Source of the DNA: Shimazuella soli
Lineage (GTDB): Bacteria; Bacillota; Bacilli; Thermoactinomycetales; Thermoactinomycetaceae
Direction of reading: 5' to 3'
NCBI RefSeq assembly: GCF_022511585.1
Contig: NZ_JAKWBN010000008.1
Span: 62,001 to 126,000, forward strand
Length of the DNA stretch: 64,000 nucleotides
Positions 48,226-56,049 of this stretch are shown piece by piece. The translations under genes and the position numbers were made by a program. Numbering within the stretch: the first letter of the stretch is position 1; each line of letters starts with the position of its first letter. The notes below the pieces were generated by a model. That model had not been told where the DNA came from. It worked only from the letters and a program-made list of their open reading frames with translations, and did no database searches.

Positions 48226-48834
48226 ATGAGATTTATTACCCCTACTGATTACCTCGCATTAAAACAAATATGGCCAGAAAGTGGCCAGCATATACTTGCA
48301 ACCTATGATGAAACATCGATTACAGTATATCAAGCTTATAACCAAAAAATTGCCTCTTATGCAGTAGAACATCAAACATTTGGCGGGGAATTTTCGATGA
48401 ACCGAATGACTTGGATCAAGCCGAATTTCCTGTGGATGATGTATCGATCAGGCTGGGGGACGAAAGCAAATCAAGAAGTTACATTAGCCATTCGTTTAAA
48501 ACGGGAAGGTTTTGATCAAATAGTCAGCTCAGCAGTGCACAGTAGCTATCAATCTTCTTATGGGACACAAGAAAAATGGAGACGAGCAGTAAAAAATTCC
48601 TCTGTCCGGCTTCAATGGGACCCAGATCATGATCCGTTTGGTCGAAAACTGGAAAGAAAAGCGATCCAGTTAGGGTTAAGAGGGGAAAGCTTGCAAAGAT
48701 ATATGGAGGATTGGATCATGGAAATCGAAGATATATCGGCTTTTGTCGCAGAACAGCGTGAATTTGTAAATGAAAAAGAAATCCATCGCCTGCAAGTGCC
48801 TGATGAAAAGGTTTATAGATTTACCTCTAAATAA
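48226..48834 (+). CDS. DUF4291 family protein
   Basis: 202 residues with the DUF4291 core: ATYDETSITVYQAYNQKIA, RMTWIKPNFLWMMYRSGW, ANQEVTLAIRLKREGF, and VRLQWDPDHDPFGRKLERKAIQLGLRG. No biochemical role is assured. The ATG at 48226 follows AAGGAGTG. Composition is host-like. Confidence 0.85.
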   Translation: MRFITPTDYLALKQIWPESGQHILATYDETSITVYQAYNQKIASYAVEHQTFGGEFSMNRMTWIKPNFLWMMYRSGWGTKANQEVTLAIRLKREGFDQIVSSAVHSSYQSSYGTQEKWRRAVKNSSVRLQWDPDHDPFGRKLERKAIQLGLRGESLQRYMEDWIMEIEDISAFVAEQREFVNEKEIHRLQVPDEKVYRFTSK

Positions 48835-48838
48835 GCAG

Positions 48839-48868
48839 GGATGGTGGCTGCGCCAGCAGCCACCATCC
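48839..48868 (-). terminator. Perfect 13-base hairpin without U-tract
   Basis: GGATGGTGGCTGC and GCAGCCACCATCC pair around GCCA. It lies between the convergent DUF4291 and hydrolase genes and resembles the G+C-rich hairpins near 6.4-7.8 kb. Confidence 0.65.
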
Positions 48869-48880
48869 GAGACCGAGGTT

Positions 48881-49639
48881 CTACGCTACATGGAACCGTA
48901 GGGTTTCTTCGACGATGATTTTTTTATCCTCTTCGTTCGGAGTATGCCGTCGAGGACCTTCGAGGATGATCTTCTTGGACTTCTCTCGAATTTCATCAGG
49001 GAGATATCCCAAGATGGTGTACGCGCTTCCCGCCTGTACGGACGGGTCCTCCCTGAAATTAAACAAGAGGACCGGGACAGAAACGTTAGGGAGAGAAGCC
49101 GTCCCCATTCGCATAGCCAGAAGGAACTGCTTTACCCCCTTAGGTACGACGTACTTATTGGAGCCCGGTCCACCTAGTGTGGGGTATGGAATACCTCCAA
49201 TGAAGCGAATTTCGGAGGTCGCAGCGAGCTTCAAGAAGTAGGAATACCCCTTGTTGAGCTCACCCTCGATGGGAGTGCTAATCATCGTGATTCCTGCCAG
49301 CTTCTGAAGCTCTGTATCTGTTTGTACTTGCTTCAGAGCAGCGGAAATGAGGTGTGCGCCCATCGAGTGTCCAGCGAGGATGATTCGGTCGACATCTTCC
49401 CGCTGGTTCAAGTTTCGGAAGTCATCTGCAACCCTGTTTACCCAGTCAGTTGCAGTGCACTGAGCCAAAACCTTTGCCTTGAATCGCTCTTGCGCATCAT
49501 CTGAGCGTTCGAGGCTGACAGGGTGCCCGGGCAGTCGGGAAGCTGAATACCCGACTCCGAGGCTCTCACAGGGAGAGCCCAATCCTGCCTTTTCAGGGCA
49601 GGCTCCGAATCCGCCTACAAAGTGAAGATGGATGTTCAT
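48881..49639 (-). CDS. Alpha/beta-hydrolase, probable esterase or lipase, G+C-rich
   Basis: 252 residues, cytoplasmic. The nucleophile elbow is GHSMGAH, the probable acid is in NFREDPSVQAG, and the probable catalytic His is in GPRRHTPNEED. The N-terminal HFVGGFGACPEK segment could form the oxyanion hole. Substrate unknown. One sampled line is 60 percent G+C and another 45 percent, above the flanks, which suggests transfer. Its A+T-rich upstream region carries TTCGAT, 16 bases, TACAAT on the minus strand, and a GCCCC/GGGGC hairpin in the leader near 49670. Confidence 0.75.
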   Translation of the reverse strand: MNIHLHFVGGFGACPEKAGLGSPCESLGVGYSASRLPGHPVSLERSDDAQERFKAKVLAQCTATDWVNRVADDFRNLNQREDVDRIILAGHSMGAHLISAALKQVQTDTELQKLAGITMISTPIEGELNKGYSYFLKLAATSEIRFIGGIPYPTLGGPGSNKYVVPKGVKQFLLAMRMGTASLPNVSVPVLLFNFREDPSVQAGSAYTILGYLPDEIREKSKKIILEGPRRHTPNEEDKKIIVEETLRFHVA

Positions 49640-49742
49640 CCTAGATTTTTTCCTTCGGTCTCAGATGCCCCTTGTGGGGCAAGTGTAGCTTTATTGTACC
49701 AAAAACATTCTTGAATCGAACTATTTTTATAAAAAAATTAAA

Positions 49743-49777
49743 AACCGTTTCCTTTTCATAACGAAAGGGAAACGGTT
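49743..49777 (-). terminator. Terminator of the regulator/tiny ORF transcript
   Basis: AACCGTTTCC and GGAAACGGTT pair around a 15-base loop; on the minus strand a long T-rich run follows. It starts 10 bases after the stop of the 10-codon ORF. Confidence 0.85.
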
Positions 49778-49786
49778 GGAATGATT

Positions 49787-49819
49787 TCAATCACCAGATG
49801 GATGAGTCCCATAACGCAT
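49787..49819 (-). CDS. 10-codon ORF directly after the HTH-TPR regulator; candidate signalling peptide
   Basis: On the minus strand the regulator's TGA is immediately followed by AAAGGAGGA, a near-perfect ribosome binding site, then seven bases and ATG. The ORF reads MRYGTHPSGD and stops at TGA; an in-frame TTG one codon earlier is possible. The regulator's terminator follows at once, so the ORF is the last item of that transcript. There is no signal peptide. Regulators of the RNPP type are commonly paired with small peptide genes, and leaderless peptides of about this size are known (RopB/SIP). Function is inferred. Confidence 0.5.
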   Translation of the reverse strand: MRYGTHPSGD

Positions 49820-49833
49820 CAAGAATCCTCCTT

Positions 49834-51093
49834 TCAGGATATCTTGCTACTAAAAAAATACTCTTTGGAGTATTTTAGATAATTCTCATTGTCGCCAAGT
49901 AGGAGGTAAACTTGTGCAAGCCCAGAGAGAGTCTCAAGTTTTGTTGATTGATCCACTGCATGTTGCAGTACCTCCTTATAGTAATGAATCGCTTGGTCGT
50001 AAGAAGTATCTAGTTGATAGGTTTTTGCAAGATGTAGCATTGTTTTGGTGTATTCTAACATGTTATTCTGTTTATTCGCAATCCTAATCGCCTTCTTCAA
50101 AATTTTTTGAGAAAGGTGGTATTTTTGTTGATCTTGGTAGAGCACTCCAAGTTTTAGGTAAGCTTCTAAAATAAGTTGATGGCGTTTCGAGATGATATCT
50201 TCTAAACCAATAGCAGTTATCAAGCATTTTTCTGCGTGCCTCAGGTAGTTATTTTCCTTATATATATTGGACAAGGTAATATATAACTCTAGTTGTCTCT
50301 CATAGTTATCATTGATGAGTGCTAGTTCTAATCCTTTCTTTGCGCAAGCAAATGCTTCTTCTATCATTTGGATTTTTAGGTTTAACTCTGCTTGAAAATC
50401 ATATATGCCAATAATGGTATCCATGTCCAAATCAAACGAATCTGCTTTTATTTGTTCGATTGTTTTTAAAGCTTCTTCTGTTCTGCCTAAGTTGTATAAG
50501 TAAATAGACCGATTGGATAATAGTGTAGTGTATAAATACTTACGTTCTCCATTACGATCAAAAGCCGACAACCCATCATTGGTAAATTGTAAGGCTTGAG
50601 CGTAGTTTTGGTTGTGAAATGCAATGAGGGCCAGATGGTTTAAGCAATATGGTTTTAAATTAGTACTAGTAGAGTCAATTTCTCTGTCTAAGTTTTTCAG
50701 TGATTCTTTAAAATAGGCCGTTGATTTTTCATTTTGATTTAATTTAAAGTAGCATCGTCCCTTTAAAAAGTCGAGTAATGATCCTTGGTATTTATCTGGT
50801 AGTTGACTTAATTTTTTTAGTGCGGCCGCCGGGTCGCGATTGATTTTATTCTCTAGTGTTATGAGATCTAAATATTTTTCCTCTTTCTCTTCTTGTTCTT
50901 GTTGTGTCAGTTCGGAAAGATGAATATCTAGTTTTCGTAGGAGGTAGTTTATTTTAGTAGGATTTCGAGAAATGCCTCTTTCGATGGAGGATAAAGTTGC
51001 ACGGGGGATGTATTGATCTGCTAAATCATCTAATGTCATTCCTCTTTCTTTCCTTACTTTACGGATATAAGAACCAATTTTTGGAATATCCAA
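49834..51093 (-). CDS. HTH-TPR transcriptional regulator (RNPP-like)
   Basis: About 419 residues. An N-terminal XRE-type helix-turn-helix (residues 3-60: IGSYIRKVRKERGMTLDDLA, IPRATLSSIERGISRNP) is followed by a C-terminal array of about eight TPRs (roughly residues 75-415). This is the layout of peptide-sensing regulators such as PlcR, NprR, Rgg and AimR. GGGGTGG six bases before the TTG at 51093 decides the start; ATG at 51108 is the alternative. It is divergent from two small genes and followed by a 10-codon ORF. Confidence 0.82.
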   Translation of the reverse strand: MDIPKIGSYIRKVRKERGMTLDDLADQYIPRATLSSIERGISRNPTKINYLLRKLDIHLSELTQQEQEEKEEKYLDLITLENKINRDPAAALKKLSQLPDKYQGSLLDFLKGRCYFKLNQNEKSTAYFKESLKNLDREIDSTSTNLKPYCLNHLALIAFHNQNYAQALQFTNDGLSAFDRNGERKYLYTTLLSNRSIYLYNLGRTEEALKTIEQIKADSFDLDMDTIIGIYDFQAELNLKIQMIEEAFACAKKGLELALINDNYERQLELYITLSNIYKENNYLRHAEKCLITAIGLEDIISKRHQLILEAYLKLGVLYQDQQKYHLSQKILKKAIRIANKQNNMLEYTKTMLHLAKTYQLDTSYDQAIHYYKEVLQHAVDQSTKLETLSGLAQVYLLLGDNENYLKYSKEYFFSSKIS

Positions 51094-51442
51094 AATGAAC
51101 CACCCCATATTCAAGGTCTTTCTTTTTATAATCATTAAATTATGACTAATTGTCAATTTAGAAATTATCATAAAGTATGGGAATTTTGCATTTGAATATA
51201 ATTTTTCTACTTATTTCTTCTCGAATTACCATAATAAATAAAAGAATTATCTTGTTTTTGTAATATATTGAATTTGGGTTTTCTAGCTCTTATACTAAAG
51301 ATAAGGGCAAAAAATAGCTGGATTCATCTCAATTTATTCACATTTTTACGGATTTCCTGAAAAAAATTAGTCTTTTTTTGGGTGAGATTATTTCTGCTAG
51401 TTGAAGTTGGTTTTGTAAATTAACTTCAGAAGGGTGAGAATT
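51094..51442. promoter_or_regulatory. Divergent intergenic region between regulator and two small genes
   Basis: About 350 bases of A+T-rich DNA with no gene. It must carry two outward promoters. I cannot choose the -35/-10 pairs with certainty. The most distinct element is an inverted repeat at 51402-51428. Confidence 0.5.
51402..51428 (+). promoter_or_regulatory. Inverted repeat upstream of the divergent small genes
   Basis: TGAAGTT and AACTTCA form perfect 7-base arms separated by 13 bases, ending immediately before the AGAAGGG ribosome binding site. It could be an operator for the divergent regulator or an mRNA hairpin. Confidence 0.5.
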
Positions 51443-51670
51443 ATGGGATGTAAATTTGAGAAATTCCAATCGGTTTCGAAAAAGAACCTGAGAAACAAAG
51501 AAGTCGAAATGCATCTTATGAATGGTGAAACCATTAAATTAAATCTTCTAAATACAGAAATCTTCGATATGGCAAATGGGAGTGTATTTGTAGTAGGGAG
51601 AGCGATCGATGTTGCATCTCTAGATGAAATAATTTTTCATATGATAGAGGAAAAGCATTGGAAGCCATAA
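51443..51670 (+). CDS. Small protein of unknown function, divergent from the regulator
   Basis: 75 residues beginning MGCKFEKFQSVSKKNL, with a probable small beta-rich fold (VEMHLMNGETIKLNLLNTEI) and no signal peptide or membrane segment. Not recognised. The ATG at 51443 is eight bases after GAAGGG; GTG at 51434 is in frame. Overlaps the next gene by 13 bases, so the two are coupled. Confidence 0.6.
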   Translation: MGCKFEKFQSVSKKNLRNKEVEMHLMNGETIKLNLLNTEIFDMANGSVFVVGRAIDVASLDEIIFHMIEEKHWKP

Positions 51671-51975
51671 AATATTTAGCTTGGCATTTGCTCCATTCGT
51701 GTGAAGATATTAATCTCCATGAAAAATTAACATCGTTTCCTCCCAATGATCGAAAGCAAATTGTCCAACTTATTCAATGGTGTCTACAAAACGGAAAAAA
51801 AATACAGACACTATTAACGCAAGCACATCTCAATGAAATTACCGCTATTTTGCAATATGGGGAAGATGAAGAAGTAGAAGATTTTCACTTTCACCTAACA
51901 ATGTATGTGTTTACATTTGGCATGGAAATGATGAAAGTTCAAATTGATGATATGTTAGAGGCGAAAGAAGATTGA
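51658..51975 (+). CDS. Small acidic helical protein, second gene of the divergent pair
   Basis: 105 residues, mostly helical, acidic at the C-terminus, ending MMKVQIDDMLEAKED. No recognised domain. TTG start at 51658 inside the preceding gene after AGAGGAAA. A terminator follows, so the pair forms a closed two-gene operon. Confidence 0.6.
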   Translation: MEAIKYLAWHLLHSCEDINLHEKLTSFPPNDRKQIVQLIQWCLQNGKKIQTLLTQAHLNEITAILQYGEDEEVEDFHFHLTMYVFTFGMEMMKVQIDDMLEAKED

Positions 51976-52010
51976 ATTTCAATTATGATACAATTGGAAA
52001 AGATAAGTAG

Positions 52011-52035
52011 AAATACCACCAAATGGTGGTATTTT
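52011..52035 (+). terminator. Terminator of the two-gene operon
   Basis: AAATACCACC and GGTGGTATTT form a perfect 10-base stem around AAAT, with further T. Confidence 0.85.
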
Positions 52036-52060
52036 GAATTTCTGAAATGGAGCTAAAAAT

Positions 52061-52816
52061 ATGAATGAAACAATAAAAACAATCTTAGATCATAGATCTA
52101 TCCGTTCATTTTTGGAAAAAGAATTAAGTGAAGAGCAGATCAGACTGATTGTGGAAAGTGCACAAGCGGCTTCTACATCCAGTTTCGTGCAAGCTTATTC
52201 GATCATTGGGATTAAAGAACCTGCCAAGAAAACAGAATTGGCGAGATTGGCAGGAAATCAAGCATATGTAGCGAAAAACGGTCACTTTTTTGTTTTTTGT
52301 TTAGATTTAAACCGTTTACGACTAGCTGCTCAGTTAGAGGGAATAGAAGAAAGTGAAATATTCGAAAGCCTTTCATCTACGGAATTATACACCGTTGGTG
52401 TGGTCGATGCTGCTTTAGCAGCACAAAATGCTTCTATCGCTGCTGAGTCCATGGGTTTAGGTATTTGTTATATTGGAGGATTGCGTAATGCACTATATGA
52501 TGTTTCAGCTCTTTTGAAAACTCCTGATCATGTAGTCCCACTTTTTGGATTATGTGTCGGTTATGTAGACAATCGTACAGATAAAAAGCAACGCTTACCA
52601 ATGGATGCGATCTATCATGAAGAAGAGTATAAAACAGATGAAAAAATGAGTGAACAACTTCATTCGTATAACCGCGATATTTCCGATTATTATTTGCAAA
52701 GAACAGGTGGGAAGAGAGCAGATCGCTGGACGGAGATGATGGCAAATAAGTTGACAAATGCTCAAAGATTATATTTGAAACAGTTTCTTCATGACAAAAA
52801 ACTACCTTTGAACTAG
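52061..52816 (+). CDS. NADPH-dependent flavin oxidoreductase / nitroreductase (NfrA/NfsA-like)
   Basis: 251 residues. Flavin-reductase features: HRSIRSF at the start, SSFVQAYSIIGI, AALAAQNASIAAESMGLGICYIGGLRN, LFGLCVGY. FMN-binding dimer reducing nitro compounds or flavins. ATG after ATGGAGC. Monocistronic. Confidence 0.9.
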   Translation: MNETIKTILDHRSIRSFLEKELSEEQIRLIVESAQAASTSSFVQAYSIIGIKEPAKKTELARLAGNQAYVAKNGHFFVFCLDLNRLRLAAQLEGIEESEIFESLSSTELYTVGVVDAALAAQNASIAAESMGLGICYIGGLRNALYDVSALLKTPDHVVPLFGLCVGYVDNRTDKKQRLPMDAIYHEEEYKTDEKMSEQLHSYNRDISDYYLQRTGGKRADRWTEMMANKLTNAQRLYLKQFLHDKKLPLN

Positions 52817-52839
52817 TTGTTTATCGTCCTATTCGAATA

Positions 52840-52876
52840 AATGACTTACATTTATGTTCATCAAATGTAAGTCATT
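52840..52876 (+). terminator. Terminator after the nitroreductase gene
   Basis: AATGACTTACATTT and AAATGTAAGTCATT form a perfect 14-base stem with a 9-base loop. Confidence 0.85.
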
Positions 52877-52877
52877 T

Positions 52878-53110
52878 TATCTTTTAAAGAAGAGGTACTT
52901 AGCTTAAATGCTTGATTAATCGTGTCAAGATATCTACTGTCGCTTTGTATTCATGTGCCTTTGACTTTAAAGAAAAGCCATAACTTTCTTTCATTAAAAA
53001 TGGAAGGAAACAATTGGAATAAATCCACTAGAACCAACGATTAAGATTGGTTCTTTTTTGATTGAGCTTACTTCTGAACTCCTATATTGTCCCATAACTT
53101 AGGAGTAAGA
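52878..53110 (+). other. Gap with an orphan terminator
   Basis: No ORF with a ribosome binding site is visible. A clear terminator (AGAACCAA/TTGGTTCT, 53030-53054, followed by TTTTT) ends a transcript whose gene I cannot identify; an unannotated small RNA or the remnant of a lost gene would fit. Confidence 0.45.
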
Positions 53111-53120
53111 GGTGAGAGGA

Positions 53121-53369
53121 ATGAGATGGAGTCAGTTTGTGGAAAAAGAGTGTGTCAATATGGACACAGGGGAGAAACTTGGGACTTTTCATCGATCAGA
53201 TCTTGTTATAGACCAGCAAACAGGCGAGATACAAAAGATTTTATTACCACTAGGTAATTCCATTTTCAGGCGAAATACACCTGAGTTGTCTTTAAGTTGG
53301 TCTACGATTCAAAAAATAGGTCCAGAGCTGGTTATTGTTCAGCAGAGAGTGCATTCTTCTGAATCATAA
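53121..53369 (+). CDS. ymxH: YlmC/YmxH family sporulation-associated protein
   Basis: 82 residues, PRC-barrel-like: ECVNMDTGEKLGTFHRSDLVID, GEIQKILLPLG, SWSTIQKIGPELVIV. In Bacillus ymxH sits between mlpA and spoVFA; here it still precedes dpaA but is about 9.7 kb from mlpA. ATG at 53121 after AGAGGTG; GTG at 53112 is in frame. Confidence 0.88.
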   Translation: MRWSQFVEKECVNMDTGEKLGTFHRSDLVIDQQTGEIQKILLPLGNSIFRRNTPELSLSWSTIQKIGPELVIVQQRVHSSES

Positions 53370-53447
53370 AGTAAAAATAGGCAAATGGGTAACAGGCAAA
53401 GCCCCAGAAGAATATAGTGCATCATGTGGGGAAAGGGGTTTGAGCGG

Positions 53448-54344
53448 ATGCTGACGGATAAACATTTTATTTTTATCGGTGGAGATGCAAGACAACTCGA
53501 AGTGATAAAAAGTTTTATCAAGATGAGAGCAAACATAACACTCATCGGTTTTGACAACCTACAAACTCCACTTAGTGGTACGATGCAAAAAGAGTTTGAA
53601 CCAACGATATTGTCACGAGCTGATGTTATAGTCCTTCCGGTTATTGGAACCGATGATAAAGGGGAAGTAAGCAGTATTTTTACTACAAAGACACTTATTT
53701 TAACAGAGGAGCATATGAAAGCACTACCAAGCCATGCCATTATTTTCACAGGTTTGGCAAGGCCATATTTAAAAAAATTATGCTCCAAATATCAGGTTCC
53801 TTGTGTAGAGTTAATGCAAAGAGATGATGTCGCTATCTATAACTCCATTCCGACTGTGGAAGGAGCGTTGATGATGGCAATTCAAAACACAGACATAACA
53901 ATCCATAATTCTAACGCATTGGTCCTTGGTTTGGGAAGAGTAGGGATTACTTTGGCTCGTACTCTTCAAGCCATAGGAGCCCAGGTGAAAATGGGGATAT
54001 CTGATTCGGCGGACTATGCTAGGGCCTTTGAAATGGGAGTAACCCCTTTTTATCTACATGAATTGGAAGATTATGTAGAGGAAGCTGAACTTATTTTTAA
54101 CACTATTCCAGCCCAAGTGTTAACGGCATCTGTATTAGCTCGTGTACGTCACGATGTTGTAATGATCGATATCGCTTCGAAACCCGGTGGGATTGATTAT
54201 CATTACGCAGAAAAAAGAGGTTTAAAAGCAATTTTGTGCCCTAGTCTACCTGGTATTGTAGCACCTAAAACAGCTGGTAGAATCATCGCAGCGACGATTC
54301 GCCAGTTGATGATGGAAGAGATCGCCGAGGAGGTAGGACAATGA
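53448..54344 (+). CDS. dpaA: Dipicolinate synthase subunit A
   Basis: 298 residues. A Rossmann-type dehydrogenase fold with VLGLGRVGITLARTLQAIGA and MIDIASKPGGIDY. With DpaB it makes dipicolinic acid from the lysine-pathway intermediate in the mother cell during sporulation. AAAGGGG before the ATG at 53448 decides the start. Stop overlaps dpaB (ATGA). Confidence 0.93.
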   Translation: MLTDKHFIFIGGDARQLEVIKSFIKMRANITLIGFDNLQTPLSGTMQKEFEPTILSRADVIVLPVIGTDDKGEVSSIFTTKTLILTEEHMKALPSHAIIFTGLARPYLKKLCSKYQVPCVELMQRDDVAIYNSIPTVEGALMMAIQNTDITIHNSNALVLGLGRVGITLARTLQAIGAQVKMGISDSADYARAFEMGVTPFYLHELEDYVEEAELIFNTIPAQVLTASVLARVRHDVVMIDIASKPGGIDYHYAEKRGLKAILCPSLPGIVAPKTAGRIIAATIRQLMMEEIAEEVGQ

Positions 54345-54943
54345 GTTTAGAAGGGAAAACAGTCGGATTTGGATTGACAGGTTCTCATTGTACTCATGAT
54401 GAAGTACTTCCACAGATGGAAAGACTCGTTTCATTAGGAGCTAATATTATTCCGATCATGTCTCATACTGTTGCTAATGTAGATAGCCGTTTTGGAACAG
54501 CAGAAGATTGGAAGAGAAAAATAAGAGATATCACTGGACGTGATCCTTATACGACCATTCAAGAAGCAGAACCGTTAGGTCCATCAGGTATACTAGATTG
54601 TTATGTTGTGGCTCCGTGTACAGGCAATAGCCTAGCAAGATTAGCCAATGCCTTAACAGACGGTCCTGTACTTATGGCTGCTAAAGCTATGATGAGAAAC
54701 CATCGTCCTGTTATTTTGGCGATTTCAACGAATGACGCACTTGGATTAAATGCTGCTAATCTAGCTAAATTACTTGCAGCCAAAGATATTTATTTTGTTC
54801 CATTTGGGCAAGATGCCCCAGAAAAGAAACCAAAATCATGTGTTTCTCGCATGGATTTGATCCCAGATACATGCTTGGCTGCGATGGATGGAAAACAACT
54901 TCAACCATTACTAGTTGAAAAATACCGCTACTTCCCTTCATAA
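54341..54943 (+). CDS. dpaB: Dipicolinate synthase subunit B (flavoprotein)
   Basis: 200 residues of the flavoprotein (HFCD) fold: GFGLTGSHCTHDEVLPQM, VVAPCTGNSLARLANALTDG, VLAISTNDALGLNAANL. ATG after GAGGAGGTAGG inside dpaA. A hairpin and asd follow, so dipicolinate and its precursors are made from one cluster. Confidence 0.94.
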   Translation: MSLEGKTVGFGLTGSHCTHDEVLPQMERLVSLGANIIPIMSHTVANVDSRFGTAEDWKRKIRDITGRDPYTTIQEAEPLGPSGILDCYVVAPCTGNSLARLANALTDGPVLMAAKAMMRNHRPVILAISTNDALGLNAANLAKLLAAKDIYFVPFGQDAPEKKPKSCVSRMDLIPDTCLAAMDGKQLQPLLVEKYRYFPS

Positions 54944-54960
54944 TAGGAATAGCAATAATT

Positions 54961-54978
54961 AGTCCCCATCCGGGGACT
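54961..54978 (+). terminator. Small hairpin between dpaB and asd
   Basis: AGTCCCC and GGGGACT pair around ATCC; no T-run, so at most a weak terminator or mRNA-processing/stability element. Confidence 0.4.
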
Positions 54979-55006
54979 TACCCTTTATTTGTAGGAGGAA
55001 AAAGTT

Positions 55007-56047
55007 GTGACATATACCGTAGCTGTTGTAGGAGCGACTGGAGCAGTAGGACAACAAATGATACAATCCTTGGAAAAACGTAAATTTCCGGTTGGAAAAT
55101 TAATTCCACTAGCTTCTGCGAGATCAGCTGGAGGAACTGTTCAATTTCAAGGAAAGACAGTTACTGTATTAGAAGCTACACCAGATTCATTTGAAGGTGT
55201 GGATATTGCTTTGTTCAGTGCTGGTGGTGGAGTAAGTAAATTTCTCGCTCCTGAAGCAGTCAAACGTGGTGCTGTAGTAATAGATAATTCTAGTGCATTC
55301 CGTATGGATGAAAATGTGCCTTTGGTAGTACCAGAAGTGAATCGAGAAGCATTATCTGATCATCAAGGCATTATCGCCAATCCAAATTGTTCCACTATCC
55401 AAATGGTTGTTGCATTAAAACCTTTACAGGATAAATATGGATTAGAGCGTATTATCGTTTCTACGTATCAAGCAGTATCTGGTGCTGGTTCCCAAGCAAT
55501 TGAAGAGTTGCGTGCTCAAGCGGCTGCAATGCTTGTTGGGGAAGAGCCAGTATCCAATCTTTTACCAGTAGGGAAGTTGGATAAACATTATCCTATTGCT
55601 TTTAATGCAATCCCTCAAATTGATGTAGGGATGGAAAATGGATTTACTTTTGAAGAGATGAAAATGGTACAAGAAACAAAGAAAATATTGGGTGATGATA
55701 ATCTTGGCATCACACCTACTTGTGTTCGCATTCCTGTTTACCGAGGACATAGTGAGGCAGTTTATGTAGAATTGAAAGAAAACTATCAGCTTTCGGATGT
55801 TCGCTCTCTGTTAGAAAATTTCCCAGGAATCATTGTTCAAGACGATCTAGATCAACAAGAATATCCCATGCCGCTAGATGCCGCAGGTTTCGATGAAGTA
55901 TTTGTAGGGCGTTTGCGCAGAGATCTAGCACATCCAAAAGGGCTCAACATGTGGATTGTATCGGATAATCTGTTAAAAGGAGCAGCATCTAACGCAGTAC
56001 AAATCGCAGAAGCATTAGTAGCGGATCAACGAATAAGAAGGGGTTAA
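55007..56047 (+). CDS. asd: Aspartate-semialdehyde dehydrogenase
   Basis: 346 residues. NADPH-binding VAVVGATGAVGQQMI, catalytic Cys128 in NPNCSTIQMV, and YRGHSEAVYV. Common step to lysine, methionine, threonine and dipicolinate. GTG start after TAGGAGGA. Three bases separate it from dapG. Confidence 0.95.
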   Translation: MTYTVAVVGATGAVGQQMIQSLEKRKFPVGKLIPLASARSAGGTVQFQGKTVTVLEATPDSFEGVDIALFSAGGGVSKFLAPEAVKRGAVVIDNSSAFRMDENVPLVVPEVNREALSDHQGIIANPNCSTIQMVVALKPLQDKYGLERIIVSTYQAVSGAGSQAIEELRAQAAAMLVGEEPVSNLLPVGKLDKHYPIAFNAIPQIDVGMENGFTFEEMKMVQETKKILGDDNLGITPTCVRIPVYRGHSEAVYVELKENYQLSDVRSLLENFPGIIVQDDLDQQEYPMPLDAAGFDEVFVGRLRRDLAHPKGLNMWIVSDNLLKGAASNAVQIAEALVADQRIRRG

Positions 56048-56049
56048 GT

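Noticed and set aside
49034-49640. Plus-strand ORFs over the hydrolase gene
   Set aside because: They are shadows of a G+C-rich minus-strand gene with clear catalytic motifs.
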